From positions 1-26,661 of the forward strand of contig CAYVQT010000042.1 of the NCBI GenBank assembly GCA_964453665.1: a DNA stretch of 26,661 nt, written 5' to 3'. Source of the stretch: DAOUTY01 sp964453665 (GTDB lineage: Bacteria > Chloroflexota > Dehalococcoidia > SZUA-161). Below are positions 1 through 8,192 of this stretch, one piece after another; positions within the stretch are counted from its first letter, which is position 1, and every line of letters starts with the position of its first letter. Below the pieces are notes generated by a model. The model worked only from the letters and a program-made list of their open reading frames with translations, was not told the origin of the DNA and ran no database searches. Both the position numbers and the translations under genes were made by a program.

Positions 1-58
1 TCTTTATGACGCAACTATAATGCATTCAGTAACTTTTATTATGAGTCAATTCGTCCTA

Positions 59-87
59 TTGACGCAAGAGCAATATAAGCCTAGAAT
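59..87 (+). promoter_or_regulatory. Putative sigma-70-type promoter of the aldehyde oxidoreductase cluster
   Basis: TTGACG at 59-64 and TAGAAT at 82-87 are separated by 17 bases, a near-consensus arrangement. The gene begins at 149, which leaves a leader of about 55 bases. The octamer TGACGCAA occurs at 7-14 and again at 60-67, overlapping the -35 box, so it could be a repeated regulator half-site. A TATAAT at 16-21 could serve a second start. This rests on motif matching only. Confidence 0.5.
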
Positions 88-148
88 ACCCTCTACCAAT
101 CACTACAGGTGACAGCTATCTCTATTCTATCCAGTCAGGAGGCACAAA

Positions 149-2014
149 ATGTTCGGAGGGCATGGGAAGATACTGAGGGTAAATTTGTCTGAGGGCAAAT
201 TACAAGAGGAAGAGATCCCAAAAGAGCTGTTTGATAAATTCTTAACCGGCGCAGGTCTTGCAACCCATTATCTTTATCGCGACGTTCCCAAGGGAGCAGA
301 CCCATTAGGCCCGGATAACGAGCTTATACTTATGACCGGAGCGCTGACCGGTACTGTTGCTCCCAGCACTGGGAGGTTCAACTGGGTTTTCAAATCACCA
401 TTAACTGGTATCTGGGCACAATCAAACTCTGCCGGTTTCTGGGGAGTAGACTTCAAAAAGACTGGCTTCGACGGGGTAATCTTTCAGGGCATCTCACCGA
501 AGCCTGTTTACCTTGTCATTGATGATGGTAATGCCGAGGTCAGAGACGCCAGTCATTTGTGGGGAAAGAGCGTCTCCGAGACTACAAAGCTGATAAAGGA
601 AGACCTGGGTGAGAAGTTTAACGTTGATTGCATCGGGATAGCCGGCGAGAATCAGGTTAGATATGCCAGCATTATGAACGACGTACACCGGGCTGCGGGG
701 AGATGCGGCGGCGGGGCTGTAATGGGCTCCAAGCGATTGAAAGCTATCGCTGTGCGTGGAACAAAGCCGATCAACATAGCAAATCCCGACGCATTCAGGG
801 AGGCGTCAAAAAAACAGTTCGAGTTGTTGGACCAGGCTATGTTTAAAGTAACACTTGAGACTTTTGGTACGAATGTTGTTATCGACCTGGTAAATGCCAG
901 GGGCGGATTCCCCACAAGAAACTGGCAAACTGGCGTCTTCCCTGAGCTTGATGAAATAAACGCGCAAGCCCTCAGCGAAAAGGTTCTTATCGAGCCAATG
1001 GGATGCTTTGCCTGCCCTCTCAGGTGTGGCAGGAGAAGTGAGATCAGAACAGGAAAATATAAGGGGGCCAAGGGAGAAGGCCCGGAATTTGAGAGCGTCG
1101 GAACTCTAGGCGGTTCGTGTTACGTTGCTGATATGGAAGCAATTACAATGGCACACTACCTGTGCGATGATTATGGCCTTGACACAATCTCGACAGGAGC
1201 CACCATAGGTTTCGCCATCGAATGCTACGAGAAGGAAATCCTAACGAAATCGGATACAGACGGATTAGAGCTAAAATTTGGTGATCCTGACATCGTAATA
1301 GAGCTGATACATAAGATAGCCAAAAGAGAGGGGTTCGGCGGTCTTCTGGCTGAGGGGACAAGAAGAATGTCCCGGAAGTTAGATAAGGGAAGCGAAAGAT
1401 TTGCTATGAACGTAAAGGGGCTGGAGCTTCCCGCCTACGATTCCAGGGCTGTTCAAATAACCGGGCTTGCCTATGCTGTTGCCAACAGGGGGGGCGACCA
1501 CGTTACAGCCTATATCCAGGGCCCGACTTTTCTTGACATTCCCTTCCTGTGCATCCCGGACAGCCGAATCAAGGACCCGCATGTGGCTGACCCGGAAGAG
1601 GTACACGTCCTAATAGATTTGGAGAACGTAATGACCGCGCTTGACACACTCGGTGCGTGTAAGTTTATGGGATTCTGCGTAGCGTCTGAAGAATGGGTAG
1701 AGCTGGTGGCACACTGTCTCGGTCGTGAATTCACGTATGACGATCTGGTGAGGGTCGGCGAAAGGGCCTATAACCTTGCAAGGGTCTTTAACGTCAGGGA
1801 GGGAGTGACCAGAGCAGATGATACTTTGCCACCCAGGTTGTTGGAGGAACCACTGCCCGAGGGTCCGGCTGCCGGCAAAGTGAACGAGAATCTACCTGCA
1901 ATGTTAGACAAGTATTATGAGTTGCGAGGATGGGATAAGGCTACGGGCAAGCCTACTCCCGAGAAGCTCAAAGAATTAGGTTTGGAAGAGTACATCGCCG
2001 ATATATGGAATTGA
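149..2014 (+). CDS. aor: Tungsten-dependent aldehyde:ferredoxin oxidoreductase family protein
   Basis: This is a cytoplasmic tungstopterin enzyme. The family oxidises aldehydes to acids, or reduces acids to aldehydes, using ferredoxin. At 621 residues it has the usual length. The three-Cys part of the [4Fe-4S] site is C286-x2-C289-x3-C293, and the fourth ligand is probably C504 in DTLGACKF. The pterin-binding signature is at 182-199 and includes GRCGGGAVMGSKRLKAI. The DxxGLDTIS segment at 341-348 and the NRGGDH segment near 447-451 are also typical. The ATG is preceded by AGGAGG at 137-142. The gene is 15 bases upstream of an acyl-CoA ligase, which suggests the acid product is activated to a CoA thioester, or that the flow runs in reverse. 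The aldehyde substrate cannot be read from sequence. Family assignment is secure. Confidence 0.95.
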   Translation: MFGGHGKILRVNLSEGKLQEEEIPKELFDKFLTGAGLATHYLYRDVPKGADPLGPDNELILMTGALTGTVAPSTGRFNWVFKSPLTGIWAQSNSAGFWGVDFKKTGFDGVIFQGISPKPVYLVIDDGNAEVRDASHLWGKSVSETTKLIKEDLGEKFNVDCIGIAGENQVRYASIMNDVHRAAGRCGGGAVMGSKRLKAIAVRGTKPINIANPDAFREASKKQFELLDQAMFKVTLETFGTNVVIDLVNARGGFPTRNWQTGVFPELDEINAQALSEKVLIEPMGCFACPLRCGRRSEIRTGKYKGAKGEGPEFESVGTLGGSCYVADMEAITMAHYLCDDYGLDTISTGATIGFAIECYEKEILTKSDTDGLELKFGDPDIVIELIHKIAKREGFGGLLAEGTRRMSRKLDKGSERFAMNVKGLELPAYDSRAVQITGLAYAVANRGGDHVTAYIQGPTFLDIPFLCIPDSRIKDPHVADPEEVHVLIDLENVMTALDTLGACKFMGFCVASEEWVELVAHCLGREFTYDDLVRVGERAYNLARVFNVREGVTRADDTLPPRLLEEPLPEGPAAGKVNENLPAMLDKYYELRGWDKATGKPTPEKLKELGLEEYIADIWN

Positions 2015-2029
2015 TAGAAAGGGCCGCTT

Positions 2030-3724
2030 ATGGGGGAGAAGATAAAGGGAAGTGACAAACCCTGGCTTAAGCAATATAAGCTCGGGCCGTATCCGTTAAA
2101 GAAGAGTCTGGAGCCGTATCCCAAGACTCCTATGTATAAATTTTTAGATGATTCGGCCGAGGCTTATCCCGGCCAAACTGCTGTCGAGTACCTGGGAAGG
2201 AAAATCAAGTACAGCGAGCTGAGGCTTTATGTAGATAAGATGGCTAATGCGCTGGCGGGATTGGGGGTAAAGAAGGGTGATAAGGTTGCGACAATCCTGC
2301 CTAATTGCCCACAGTTCATCATTACTGACTTCGCAACGTTGAAAACAGGCGCCGCTCTTGTTCCCTGCAGTACACTTCATAAGGTTCTTGATCTGGAATA
2401 TGAGATAGGCGAATCGGGCGCGGAGACAGTGGTATGCTCGGATGATGCCCTCAGCCTGGTCAATGCGATAAAAGATAAAACGAAACTCAAGAACATAATA
2501 GTCACATCACCTATGGATTACTCTGCACAAGAGCCCGAATTAAAAGAAGTGCCCGGCGCTCATAATTTCAAAGACCTCATTGCAAAGCATGAACCGACCC
2601 CTCCTCAGGTTGACATCGACCCGGTGGAAGATTTGGCCTATCTATCTTTTACCGGCGGCGCAACCGGTGTGCCAAAAGGGGTGATGATAACCCATTACAA
2701 TAGGGCGTGCAATGTAAGGCAAGGGATGTGGATGCTTGAACCATTATGGCCGGGGATGAGAGGAAAAGCCGCCTCGGAAATAGTTGTCCCCTTATTCCAT
2801 TCATACGGACACTTAGGCATGCAGGGCGCTATTGCCCTGGGCCTGCGGATTCTGCTGGTTTCTGACCCCAGAGACATCGACCAGACCATCAGCCTTCTGA
2901 AAGAGAACCGCCCCATGCTTGTTTATGTCGTCCCTACCCACCTTATGAAGATAGCTGAGAGAAAGATCGGGAGACTGCCAGTTATGTTCATGTCAGGTGC
3001 TGCGCCACTTCCTGAGGAGGTCTTTCAGACGATCAAACAGGATATCATGATGCCTGTATCCGAGGGCTATGGCCTGACCGAGTGTGGCCCATTGACTCAC
3101 GCAAACCTTTCGACCTACTCTAAAATAACCGGTTTCGTTACTAAGGAGATACTCGGTATCGGCGTGCCGGTTCCTGATACCGAAGCAAAAATCATAAACG
3201 TCGAAACAGGTGAGGAACTCGGCGCAGGCGAAAGCGGCGAAATAGTCATTAGAGGGCCACAGACAATGAAGGGGTACTGGCCTAAACCTGGCAGCGGGCT
3301 AGATGATGGTTGGCTGCACACCGGTGATATCGGAAGAATGGACGAGGACGGATACTTTGTACTGGAAGACCGTATCAAGGATATGGCGAATATCTCGGGG
3401 CTAAAGGTCTATACAACGGAGGTTGATGAGGTTTTATTTAAATGCCCCGGTGTGGCCATGGCAGCGGCGGTGGGAATCCCTGACCCGGAGCGCCCGGGGA
3501 GCGAGCGTATAAAGGCTTTCATAAAGCCAAAGGAAGAATACAGGGGCAAGTTGAATCCTGAGGATATCATCGCCTATTGTAAGGATAAACTCCCCCCAGT
3601 CGCAGTTCCCAAACATGTCGAGTTCCGGGACGAGTTACCACTGACCGTAACAGAGAAAATATTCAAGAGGGTATTAAGAGAGGAAGAGATTCAGAAGATG
3701 AAGGAGCAAGGGAAACTCAAATAG
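2030..3724 (+). CDS. AMP-forming acyl-CoA synthetase / CoA ligase
   Basis: This is an ANL-superfamily ligase that activates a carboxylic acid through an acyl-AMP to its CoA ester. It has 564 residues. The adenylate P-loop is the slightly altered FTGGATGVPKGVM at 207-219, where the usual run is TSGTTGxPKG. SEGYGLTECGP lies at 344-354, TGDIGRMDEDG near 431-441, and the DRIKDMANISG hinge follows. The catalytic C-terminal lysine is K543 in TVTEKIFKR, where most relatives have a Gly-Lys pair. The start is ATG with an AAAGGG ribosome site, 15 bases after the aldehyde oxidoreductase stop, so the two are probably co-transcribed. A medium- or long-chain or aromatic acid is plausible, and specificity is not determined. 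Confidence 0.93.
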   Translation: MGEKIKGSDKPWLKQYKLGPYPLKKSLEPYPKTPMYKFLDDSAEAYPGQTAVEYLGRKIKYSELRLYVDKMANALAGLGVKKGDKVATILPNCPQFIITDFATLKTGAALVPCSTLHKVLDLEYEIGESGAETVVCSDDALSLVNAIKDKTKLKNIIVTSPMDYSAQEPELKEVPGAHNFKDLIAKHEPTPPQVDIDPVEDLAYLSFTGGATGVPKGVMITHYNRACNVRQGMWMLEPLWPGMRGKAASEIVVPLFHSYGHLGMQGAIALGLRILLVSDPRDIDQTISLLKENRPMLVYVVPTHLMKIAERKIGRLPVMFMSGAAPLPEEVFQTIKQDIMMPVSEGYGLTECGPLTHANLSTYSKITGFVTKEILGIGVPVPDTEAKIINVETGEELGAGESGEIVIRGPQTMKGYWPKPGSGLDDGWLHTGDIGRMDEDGYFVLEDRIKDMANISGLKVYTTEVDEVLFKCPGVAMAAAVGIPDPERPGSERIKAFIKPKEEYRGKLNPEDIIAYCKDKLPPVAVPKHVEFRDELPLTVTEKIFKRVLREEEIQKMKEQGKLK

Positions 3725-3802
3725 AAAGAACGGAATAGAGGAGCTTGTTTTTATATTAGCCTTAGCGCTTACTACTAATAATTCTTACCGCAGGTGGTAG
3801 CA

Positions 3803-5059
3803 ATGATAGGAAATAAGTATGGTGAATTCGGCACAGACATGGAAAGGGCTTTCTGGGGCGTAATCAAGGACTATGTGGAGAGGGAAGTGTTTCCCGTCCG
3901 CGAACAACTGGACGATGACAGGGAACATGTCTATATCGATAAGATTAAGCAGGGCATAGCCATAGACCTCGGCGTCCAGCAGAGTTTCATCCCGGCAAAA
4001 TACGGTGGGCTGGGGTTATGGTCGTGGGTCACAATGGGTCCCTGCTGTGAGGAGATGGCAAGGGGCGATGTGGGGATAGGTACTGACGTGGCAATAACCG
4101 CAGGTTGGGGGCCTACCGCAGCAATCAATGCTGACAACGAGGTTATATTCAAAGAGGTGCTTTTCCCTATGCTTGGGGACAAGGCCATAACCGCCTGTGT
4201 GGTTTTCACCGTGCCTTATGGCGGCTGCAACGTTGAAAGCTATGATGCAGGAGGCCGCGCTATAAGAACCATAGCAAAGGAAGACGGCGATGATTATGTC
4301 ATAAACGGGCATCATATCTGGCCAAGCGGCAGCGGCGTTGCTGAGTACTACGTTACAGTGTGCAGCACAGACCCCTCCAAGGGGACCAATGGCGTAGCCA
4401 TCATCTACGTTCCTAAAGATACACCGGGACTCACCTTTGGTCAGCCAGAAGAAAAGATGGGGATGAGATACACGGACGTTAACACAGAGATTTGGTACGA
4501 TAACGTAAGGGTTCCCAAGAGGTGGCGCGCCTCCGAAGTGCCCGGTGAAGACTGGCTTTCCTTTCAGGAGATTATATCTCTGGGCCGTTTTGGCAGCGCC
4601 GCCTTCTGCATAGGAGCAGCCCAGGCCTGCATGGAAATCGTAATAGACTACACCGGCGACAGGTACTATGCCGGGAAAAAGGTCCGTGACCATGGGTTAC
4701 AAGCCTGTATGATAGCTGACATGGCTATTAATATTGAGGCCGGCAGAAGCTACTATTTAAATGTTGCCCGGATGGCAGACGATCCCGAACAGAAATATGG
4801 CAGTAGAGATTCGGTGGACATGGTGGCCCGCGCCAGCGGCGTTAAATACTTCTGTGGTCAAGTAGCTGAGATGGTCCCCAATCTGTCTATGCGACTCATG
4901 GGCGCAATGGGCTATTCGAAGAAATGCCACGTGGAGAAATACCTGCGGGACATCAAGATCATTCAATTATGGCTTGGCGGGACAGAGTTGGCGCGCATTG
5001 ATAACGCCCGTGGCTATTATGACATGCCCCAGTATGAGAAAATTGAACCCCTGACGTAA
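3803..5059 (+). CDS. Acyl-CoA dehydrogenase-family flavoprotein with non-canonical catalytic site
   Basis: FAD enzymes of this family introduce or remove an alpha,beta double bond in acyl-CoA thioesters. From ATG 3803 the protein has 418 residues. An in-frame GTG at 3794 would add three residues, but ATG 3803 has AGGTGG six bases upstream and is preferred. It has the all-alpha N-terminal domain, the beta-domain (TACVVFTVPYGG and onward) and the C-terminal helical domain with GRFGSAAFCIGAAQA and the MRLMGAMGYSKK...YLRDIKI segment. In most relatives the catalytic Glu sits in the YEGT motif. Here the run is WLGGT, with G392 in that place and E395 three residues later. The base may come from elsewhere, as in relatives using another Glu or Asp. 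It sits between an acyl-CoA ligase and an SCP2 protein, which fits CoA-ester oxidation or reduction. Confidence 0.9.
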   Translation: MIGNKYGEFGTDMERAFWGVIKDYVEREVFPVREQLDDDREHVYIDKIKQGIAIDLGVQQSFIPAKYGGLGLWSWVTMGPCCEEMARGDVGIGTDVAITAGWGPTAAINADNEVIFKEVLFPMLGDKAITACVVFTVPYGGCNVESYDAGGRAIRTIAKEDGDDYVINGHHIWPSGSGVAEYYVTVCSTDPSKGTNGVAIIYVPKDTPGLTFGQPEEKMGMRYTDVNTEIWYDNVRVPKRWRASEVPGEDWLSFQEIISLGRFGSAAFCIGAAQACMEIVIDYTGDRYYAGKKVRDHGLQACMIADMAINIEAGRSYYLNVARMADDPEQKYGSRDSVDMVARASGVKYFCGQVAEMVPNLSMRLMGAMGYSKKCHVEKYLRDIKIIQLWLGGTELARIDNARGYYDMPQYEKIEPLT

Positions 5060-5116
5060 TGTCATGTCTGATTTGTAATTAAAAGGGAGAAGGCCCAAAG
5101 ATAAGAGGAGGTAGAA

Positions 5117-5611
5117 ATGTTACCTTATGCAACCCCGGAATGGGTAGCGGCAATGGGGAAGAATTACAAGGATAACCCGGAGAATGAAACCAAGATTTTC
5201 AAAGGCATGACCCTATTTCTTACTTTTCGTATTCAGGCTGATCCGAAGTTCGGTCTGGACAAGGATATCGATTTTGGTACTCATCTTGTTGATGGCGCTC
5301 TGCAAGATGACAGCACCCTTATGAGCAAAGAAGACGCCGAAGAGAAGGCGGACTTCATCCTCACTGCACCCCCCTCCGTATGGAAAAGGGTTATTCAGAA
5401 AGAGGAGGGCTTTGTCGCAGCTTTTATGACGGGTAAGATAACACTGGACAAAGGCGAGGCGCCTAAAATCATATCACTGGCTTCGAAGAGCCCGGCAGTG
5501 ATAGAAGCGTTCAACAAAGTGGATACCGAATGGCCCGACGATATGTCTCCGCAGAGGTTGGAGGAATACAAAGCTCAGGTCAAGGAGTTCAGAGAGAGAC
5601 TGGGCGTATAG
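5117..5611 (+). CDS. SCP2 sterol/lipid-carrier domain protein
   Basis: This is a small soluble protein of 164 residues. Its middle and C-terminal part match the SCP-2 fold pattern: a region with ADFILTAPPSVWKRVI, then EEGFVAAFMTGKITLDKGEAPKIISLA. SCP2 domains bind lipids or fatty acyl-CoA in a hydrophobic tunnel. In bacteria they often lie beside acyl-CoA enzymes, as here, 57 bases after the dehydrogenase. The start ATG has a strong GAGGAGGT site at 5105-5112. A carrier or substrate-presenting role for the CoA-ester enzymes upstream is inference. No signal peptide or membrane segment is visible. Confidence 0.85.
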   Translation: MLPYATPEWVAAMGKNYKDNPENETKIFKGMTLFLTFRIQADPKFGLDKDIDFGTHLVDGALQDDSTLMSKEDAEEKADFILTAPPSVWKRVIQKEEGFVAAFMTGKITLDKGEAPKIISLASKSPAVIEAFNKVDTEWPDDMSPQRLEEYKAQVKEFRERLGV

Positions 5612-5677
5612 CCCCTACTCCTGTCATTCCTGCGGAAGCAGGAATCCATACCCCGCCCCGTGCCAAACGGGTAGCCC

Positions 5678-5715
5678 GGAGCATCCGCTCCGGATAAGAT
5701 TTAAGCGGATGCTCC
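5678..5715. repeat. 12-base inverted repeat with 14-base loop
   Basis: The arms GGAGCATCCGCT (5678-5689) and AGCGGATGCTCC (5704-5715) are exact reverse complements. A nested six-base pair CGGAGC/GCTCCG shares the left arm. There is no T-run after it, so it is not a classical terminator. It is one of several palindromic modules in this spacer. Confidence 0.7.
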
Positions 5716-6062
5716 AATCTACACTTTAACAATGTTTCAAGAGTCCACACTACAGCAGAGTGGTAGAAGAAATAAGAAGCGCAATCGAACAACGCTCCAC
5801 CGTGTCATCGCGATCGCAGCGAATCAATCGCCTCATGTTATTTCCCCGAAATAGTACATAAAACTTTCTCGCCGACATATTTATTCACCCTCACCTAGCC
5901 TCTCCCGTCAAGGGAGAGGTATTCGCAATGCCCACTCCCCTGGAGTGATTAGACTGGTTAAGCGCAGCGAAACCCACCGCCTGTGATAACATTCGCACTG
6001 ATAATGTAGGGGCACGGCATGCTCAGTACAGGCCTGTCGAATGGCCATTCATCCTAAAATTT

Positions 6063-6090
6063 GTAGGGGCGTTCAATTGAACGCCCCTAC
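6063..6090. repeat. 28-base perfect palindrome (GTAGGGGC family)
   Basis: Each 14-base half, from GTAGGGGC to the central AATT, is the exact reverse complement of the other. A half-copy of the same end, GTAGGGGC followed by ACGGCATGC, lies at 6006-6022. That suggests a family of related palindromic elements in this genome. No ORF or target-site duplication could be assigned. Confidence 0.75.
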
Positions 6091-6178
6091 CTATTGTCAT
6101 TCCCGCAGCAAGCCGCGGGCTATCCTCGAAGCCCTTTTCCAAATGACCTGCTGTAACCAATCATTTCCGTAAAATTCT

Positions 6179-6187
6179 TGTTATAAT
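6179..6187 (+). promoter_or_regulatory. Extended -10 promoter element upstream of glnA
   Basis: TGTTATAAT matches the extended -10 consensus TGnTATAAT exactly. I see no good -35 box 17 bases upstream. The glnA start is at 6343, giving a leader of about 150 bases. A second weaker candidate is TTGACT at 6249-6254 with TATACA at 6270-6275, but its spacer of 15 bases is short. Confidence 0.4.
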
Positions 6188-6342
6188 GGTGGAAATTATG
6201 TTGCCAATGGCAGCTGACTGATTGATAAAAGAACTGACAGCTTTACATTTGACTTGCGATGCCGGACACTATACATAGCAAGTTTCCATGAGACCCTATA
6301 TTCTTACTCCCGCTCTTTAACTGATATACAAAGGAGGTCGAG

Positions 6343-7686
6343 ATGCCAAACCAAAGCAAGCAAGAGAGCAGGGAATACGCCCTCAAGATGGCAAAGGAGC
6401 ACGATGTGAAGTTCATCAGGCTCTGGTTCACGGACATCCTGGGCTTCCTGAAGAGCTTCGCCATAACCACAGAAGAACTGGAAAACGCCCTCGACAACGG
6501 GATGGGCTTCGACGGTTCATCCATCGAGGGCTTTGCTCGAATCGACGAGAGCGACATGGTCGCCCTGCCCGACCCCGATACCTTCCGACTCCTGCCCTGG
6601 AGACCAAGGGAGCATCACGCCGTGGCCCGTATGTTCTGCGACATTCTAAAGCCCGGCGGCGAGCCATTCGATGGCGACCCCAGATATGTCCTCAAGAACA
6701 ACCTCAAGCGTGCAGCCGATATGGGCTACACTTTCTATGTAGGACCCGAGCTTGAGTATTTCTACTTCCGTGACTCCAAAGGGACCGAGACACTGGATGA
6801 GGGCGGTTACTTCGATATGACACCCAGAGATACAGCTACCGATCTAAGAAGGGAAACAGTACTGACCCTACAAGAATTAGGCATAGGCATCGAGTACTCT
6901 CATCACGAAGTCGCCCCGAGCCAGCACGAGATAGACATGCGATACACCGATGCCCTCACTATGGCGGACAATGTTATGACCTACCGCCTTGTAGTAAAAG
7001 AAATAGCCCTGAAGAACGGTGTTTACGCCACATTCATGCCCAAACCCGTATATGGCATTAATGGCAGCGGTATGCACGTACACCAGTCCCTATTCAAAGA
7101 ACAGCAGAACACCTTCTTCGATGAGACAGACCCATATCACCTCTCCAGGGCAGCCCGGAGCTATGTGGCTGGCCTGCTGAAGCATGGTCCCGAAATCACA
7201 GCTATCACCAACCAGTGGGTCAACTCCTACAAGCGACTGGTTCCCGGCTACGAGGCACCGGTATATCTTTCCTGGGCACGGCGCAACCGGTCAGACCTTA
7301 TCAGGGTCCCCGAGTACCAGCCCGGCAGGGAAAAGGCCACAAGGATAGAGTACAGGTCGCCGGACCCCGCATGCAACCCCTACCTCGCTTTCAGTGTAAT
7401 GCTCGCCTCCGGGCTGGAAGGAATCGAGAAAGGCTTCGAAGCTCCAGAGCCCGTGGAGGAAAACGTATATGAGATGAGCGCCGAAGAGAGGGAAAGAAGG
7501 GGAATAGGTATGCTGCCAGGCAGTCTCATAGAGGCCATTCAATTAACTGAAAAAAGTGAGGTGGTGCGAAAAGCCCTTGGCAACCACGTTTTCGATGCTT
7601 TTATCACCAACAAGAAGATTGAATGGGACCGGTACCGGACTCACGTATCCGAGTACGAACTGAAGAGGTATCTTCCAATCCTGTAA
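6343..7686 (+). CDS. glnA: Glutamine synthetase type I (class I-alpha)
   Basis: It makes glutamine from glutamate, ammonia and ATP as a cytoplasmic dodecamer. The length of 447 residues fits the short I-alpha class. Visible signatures are GFDGSSIEGFARIDESD at 55-71, GPELEYFYF, EVAPSQHEIDMRY, NGSGMHVHQSL, the ATP-site stretch KRLVPGYEAPVYLSW, and RIEYRSPDPACNPYLAF. R66 matches the arginine used for glutamine feedback inhibition in the Bacillus-type enzyme. The C-terminal ENVYEMSAEERERRGI stretch resembles I-alpha enzymes rather than the adenylylated I-beta class. The ribosome site AAGGAGGT is at 6331-6338. It is a single-gene unit with repeats upstream and its own likely promoter. No glnR or glnB is nearby. 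Confidence 0.96.
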   Translation: MPNQSKQESREYALKMAKEHDVKFIRLWFTDILGFLKSFAITTEELENALDNGMGFDGSSIEGFARIDESDMVALPDPDTFRLLPWRPREHHAVARMFCDILKPGGEPFDGDPRYVLKNNLKRAADMGYTFYVGPELEYFYFRDSKGTETLDEGGYFDMTPRDTATDLRRETVLTLQELGIGIEYSHHEVAPSQHEIDMRYTDALTMADNVMTYRLVVKEIALKNGVYATFMPKPVYGINGSGMHVHQSLFKEQQNTFFDETDPYHLSRAARSYVAGLLKHGPEITAITNQWVNSYKRLVPGYEAPVYLSWARRNRSDLIRVPEYQPGREKATRIEYRSPDPACNPYLAFSVMLASGLEGIEKGFEAPEPVEENVYEMSAEERERRGIGMLPGSLIEAIQLTEKSEVVRKALGNHVFDAFITNKKIEWDRYRTHVSEYELKRYLPIL

Positions 7687-7711
7687 AGGCGCCTGTCATC
7701 AATACTGGGGA

Positions 7712-7740
7712 TTGACAAAAGCACATAAAAGTGTTAAATC
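7712..7740 (+). promoter_or_regulatory. Putative distal promoter P1 of the tubulin operon
   Basis: TTGACA at 7712-7717 is a perfect -35 box. TTAAAT at 7734-7739 (spacer 16), or TAAATC one base later (spacer 17), is the -10 candidate. The predicted start is close to the hairpin at 7747-7774, so that hairpin would form the 5' end of the transcript or act as an operator. Confidence 0.5.
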
Positions 7741-7746
7741 TAATGC

Positions 7747-7774
7747 AGTCCGCAATGATGTAACCTTGCGGACT
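7747..7774 (+). promoter_or_regulatory. Inverted repeat at the predicted P1 start site
   Basis: AGTCCGCAA (7747-7755) and TTGCGGACT (7766-7774) are perfect 9-base arms around a 10-base loop. It sits where transcription from P1 should begin. It could be a dimeric repressor site or a 5' stabilising hairpin. There is no T-run after it, so a terminator is unlikely. Confidence 0.5.
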
Positions 7775-8010
7775 AGAAGCATTAATTACGATGAGTTTTC
7801 AGTCCCCATATTGTGAGTGTAACGGACTAGTAGATTTACCAGAATCGCTCGATTTCGTTTCTTACCCCATGCGAATCGTCAGCCAGGCTAAGCCCCGGGC
7901 AGCACTTTACGAGCAGAAAAGATTTCAACTGGAGAGCCGGTTTGTGAAGATAGTACTTATACGACAACCACTTCATCCAAACGTAGTCCCATCGTTAATC
8001 AAAAGGACTG

Positions 8011-8039
8011 TTGACAGTAATTATGAGCGATGCTATGCT
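8011..8039 (+). promoter_or_regulatory. Putative proximal promoter P2 of the tubulin operon
   Basis: TTGACA at 8011-8016 and TATGCT at 8034-8039 have an ideal 17-base spacer. This is the best promoter match near the operon and gives a leader of about 150 bases before the gene at 8193. A 7-base inverted repeat, CACTGCC at 8072-8078 and GGCAGTG at 8100-8106, lies in that leader. Confidence 0.6.
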
Positions 8040-8192
8040 TGGCACAACGGTGATTTTGGTCGATCTACCACCACTGCCGGTACCTTTAAGCACCGCACAG
8101 GCAGTGCAGGGTACCCTGTTTACTCGGATATTAAGTCACAGCAGCTCGATTCTTGCAGATAGCTGAGGTTTAAACGTGAAGGAGTATTAGCT

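Larger units (their letters stand above)
5612..6178. repeat. Repeat-rich intergenic spacer with four or more inverted repeats
   Basis: No convincing gene lies between the SCP2 gene and glnA. The spacer holds several perfect inverted repeats: ATTCCTGC/GCAGGAAT at 5626-5645; a 12-base pair of arms GGAGCATCCGCT at 5678-5689 and its complement at 5704-5715; CCTCTCCC/GGGAGAGG at 5899-5919; CACTCC/GGAGTG at 5933-5947; and a 28-base perfect palindrome at 6063-6090. GTAGGGGC occurs at 6006-6013 and again at 6063-6070. An ATTCCCGC...GCGGG copy near 6101-6120 resembles the first element. These look like dispersed REP- or MITE-like elements rather than one terminator. Confidence 0.75.
7687..8192 (+). 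promoter_or_regulatory. Long leader region of the two-tubulin operon
   Basis: These 506 bases separate glnA from the first operon gene. They hold two promoter candidates (7712-7740 and 8011-8039) and two inverted repeats (7747-7774 and 8072-8106). A reading frame of 123 codons at 7791-8162 lies in it, but it has no ribosome site, no recognisable protein features, and the second promoter and hairpin fall inside it. I treat the region as noncoding leader. The two promoters suggest transcription can start near to or far from the operon. Confidence 0.5.

Noticed and set aside
4016..4693. Minus-strand frame of 225 codons
   Set aside because: It lies wholly inside the acyl-CoA dehydrogenase gene on the other strand and looks like a shadow of its codon bias.
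7791..8162. Plus-strand frame of 123 codons in the tubulin-operon leader
   Set aside because: It has no ribosome site, no recognisable protein pattern, and a strong promoter and inverted repeat lie inside it. It is more likely noncoding leader.
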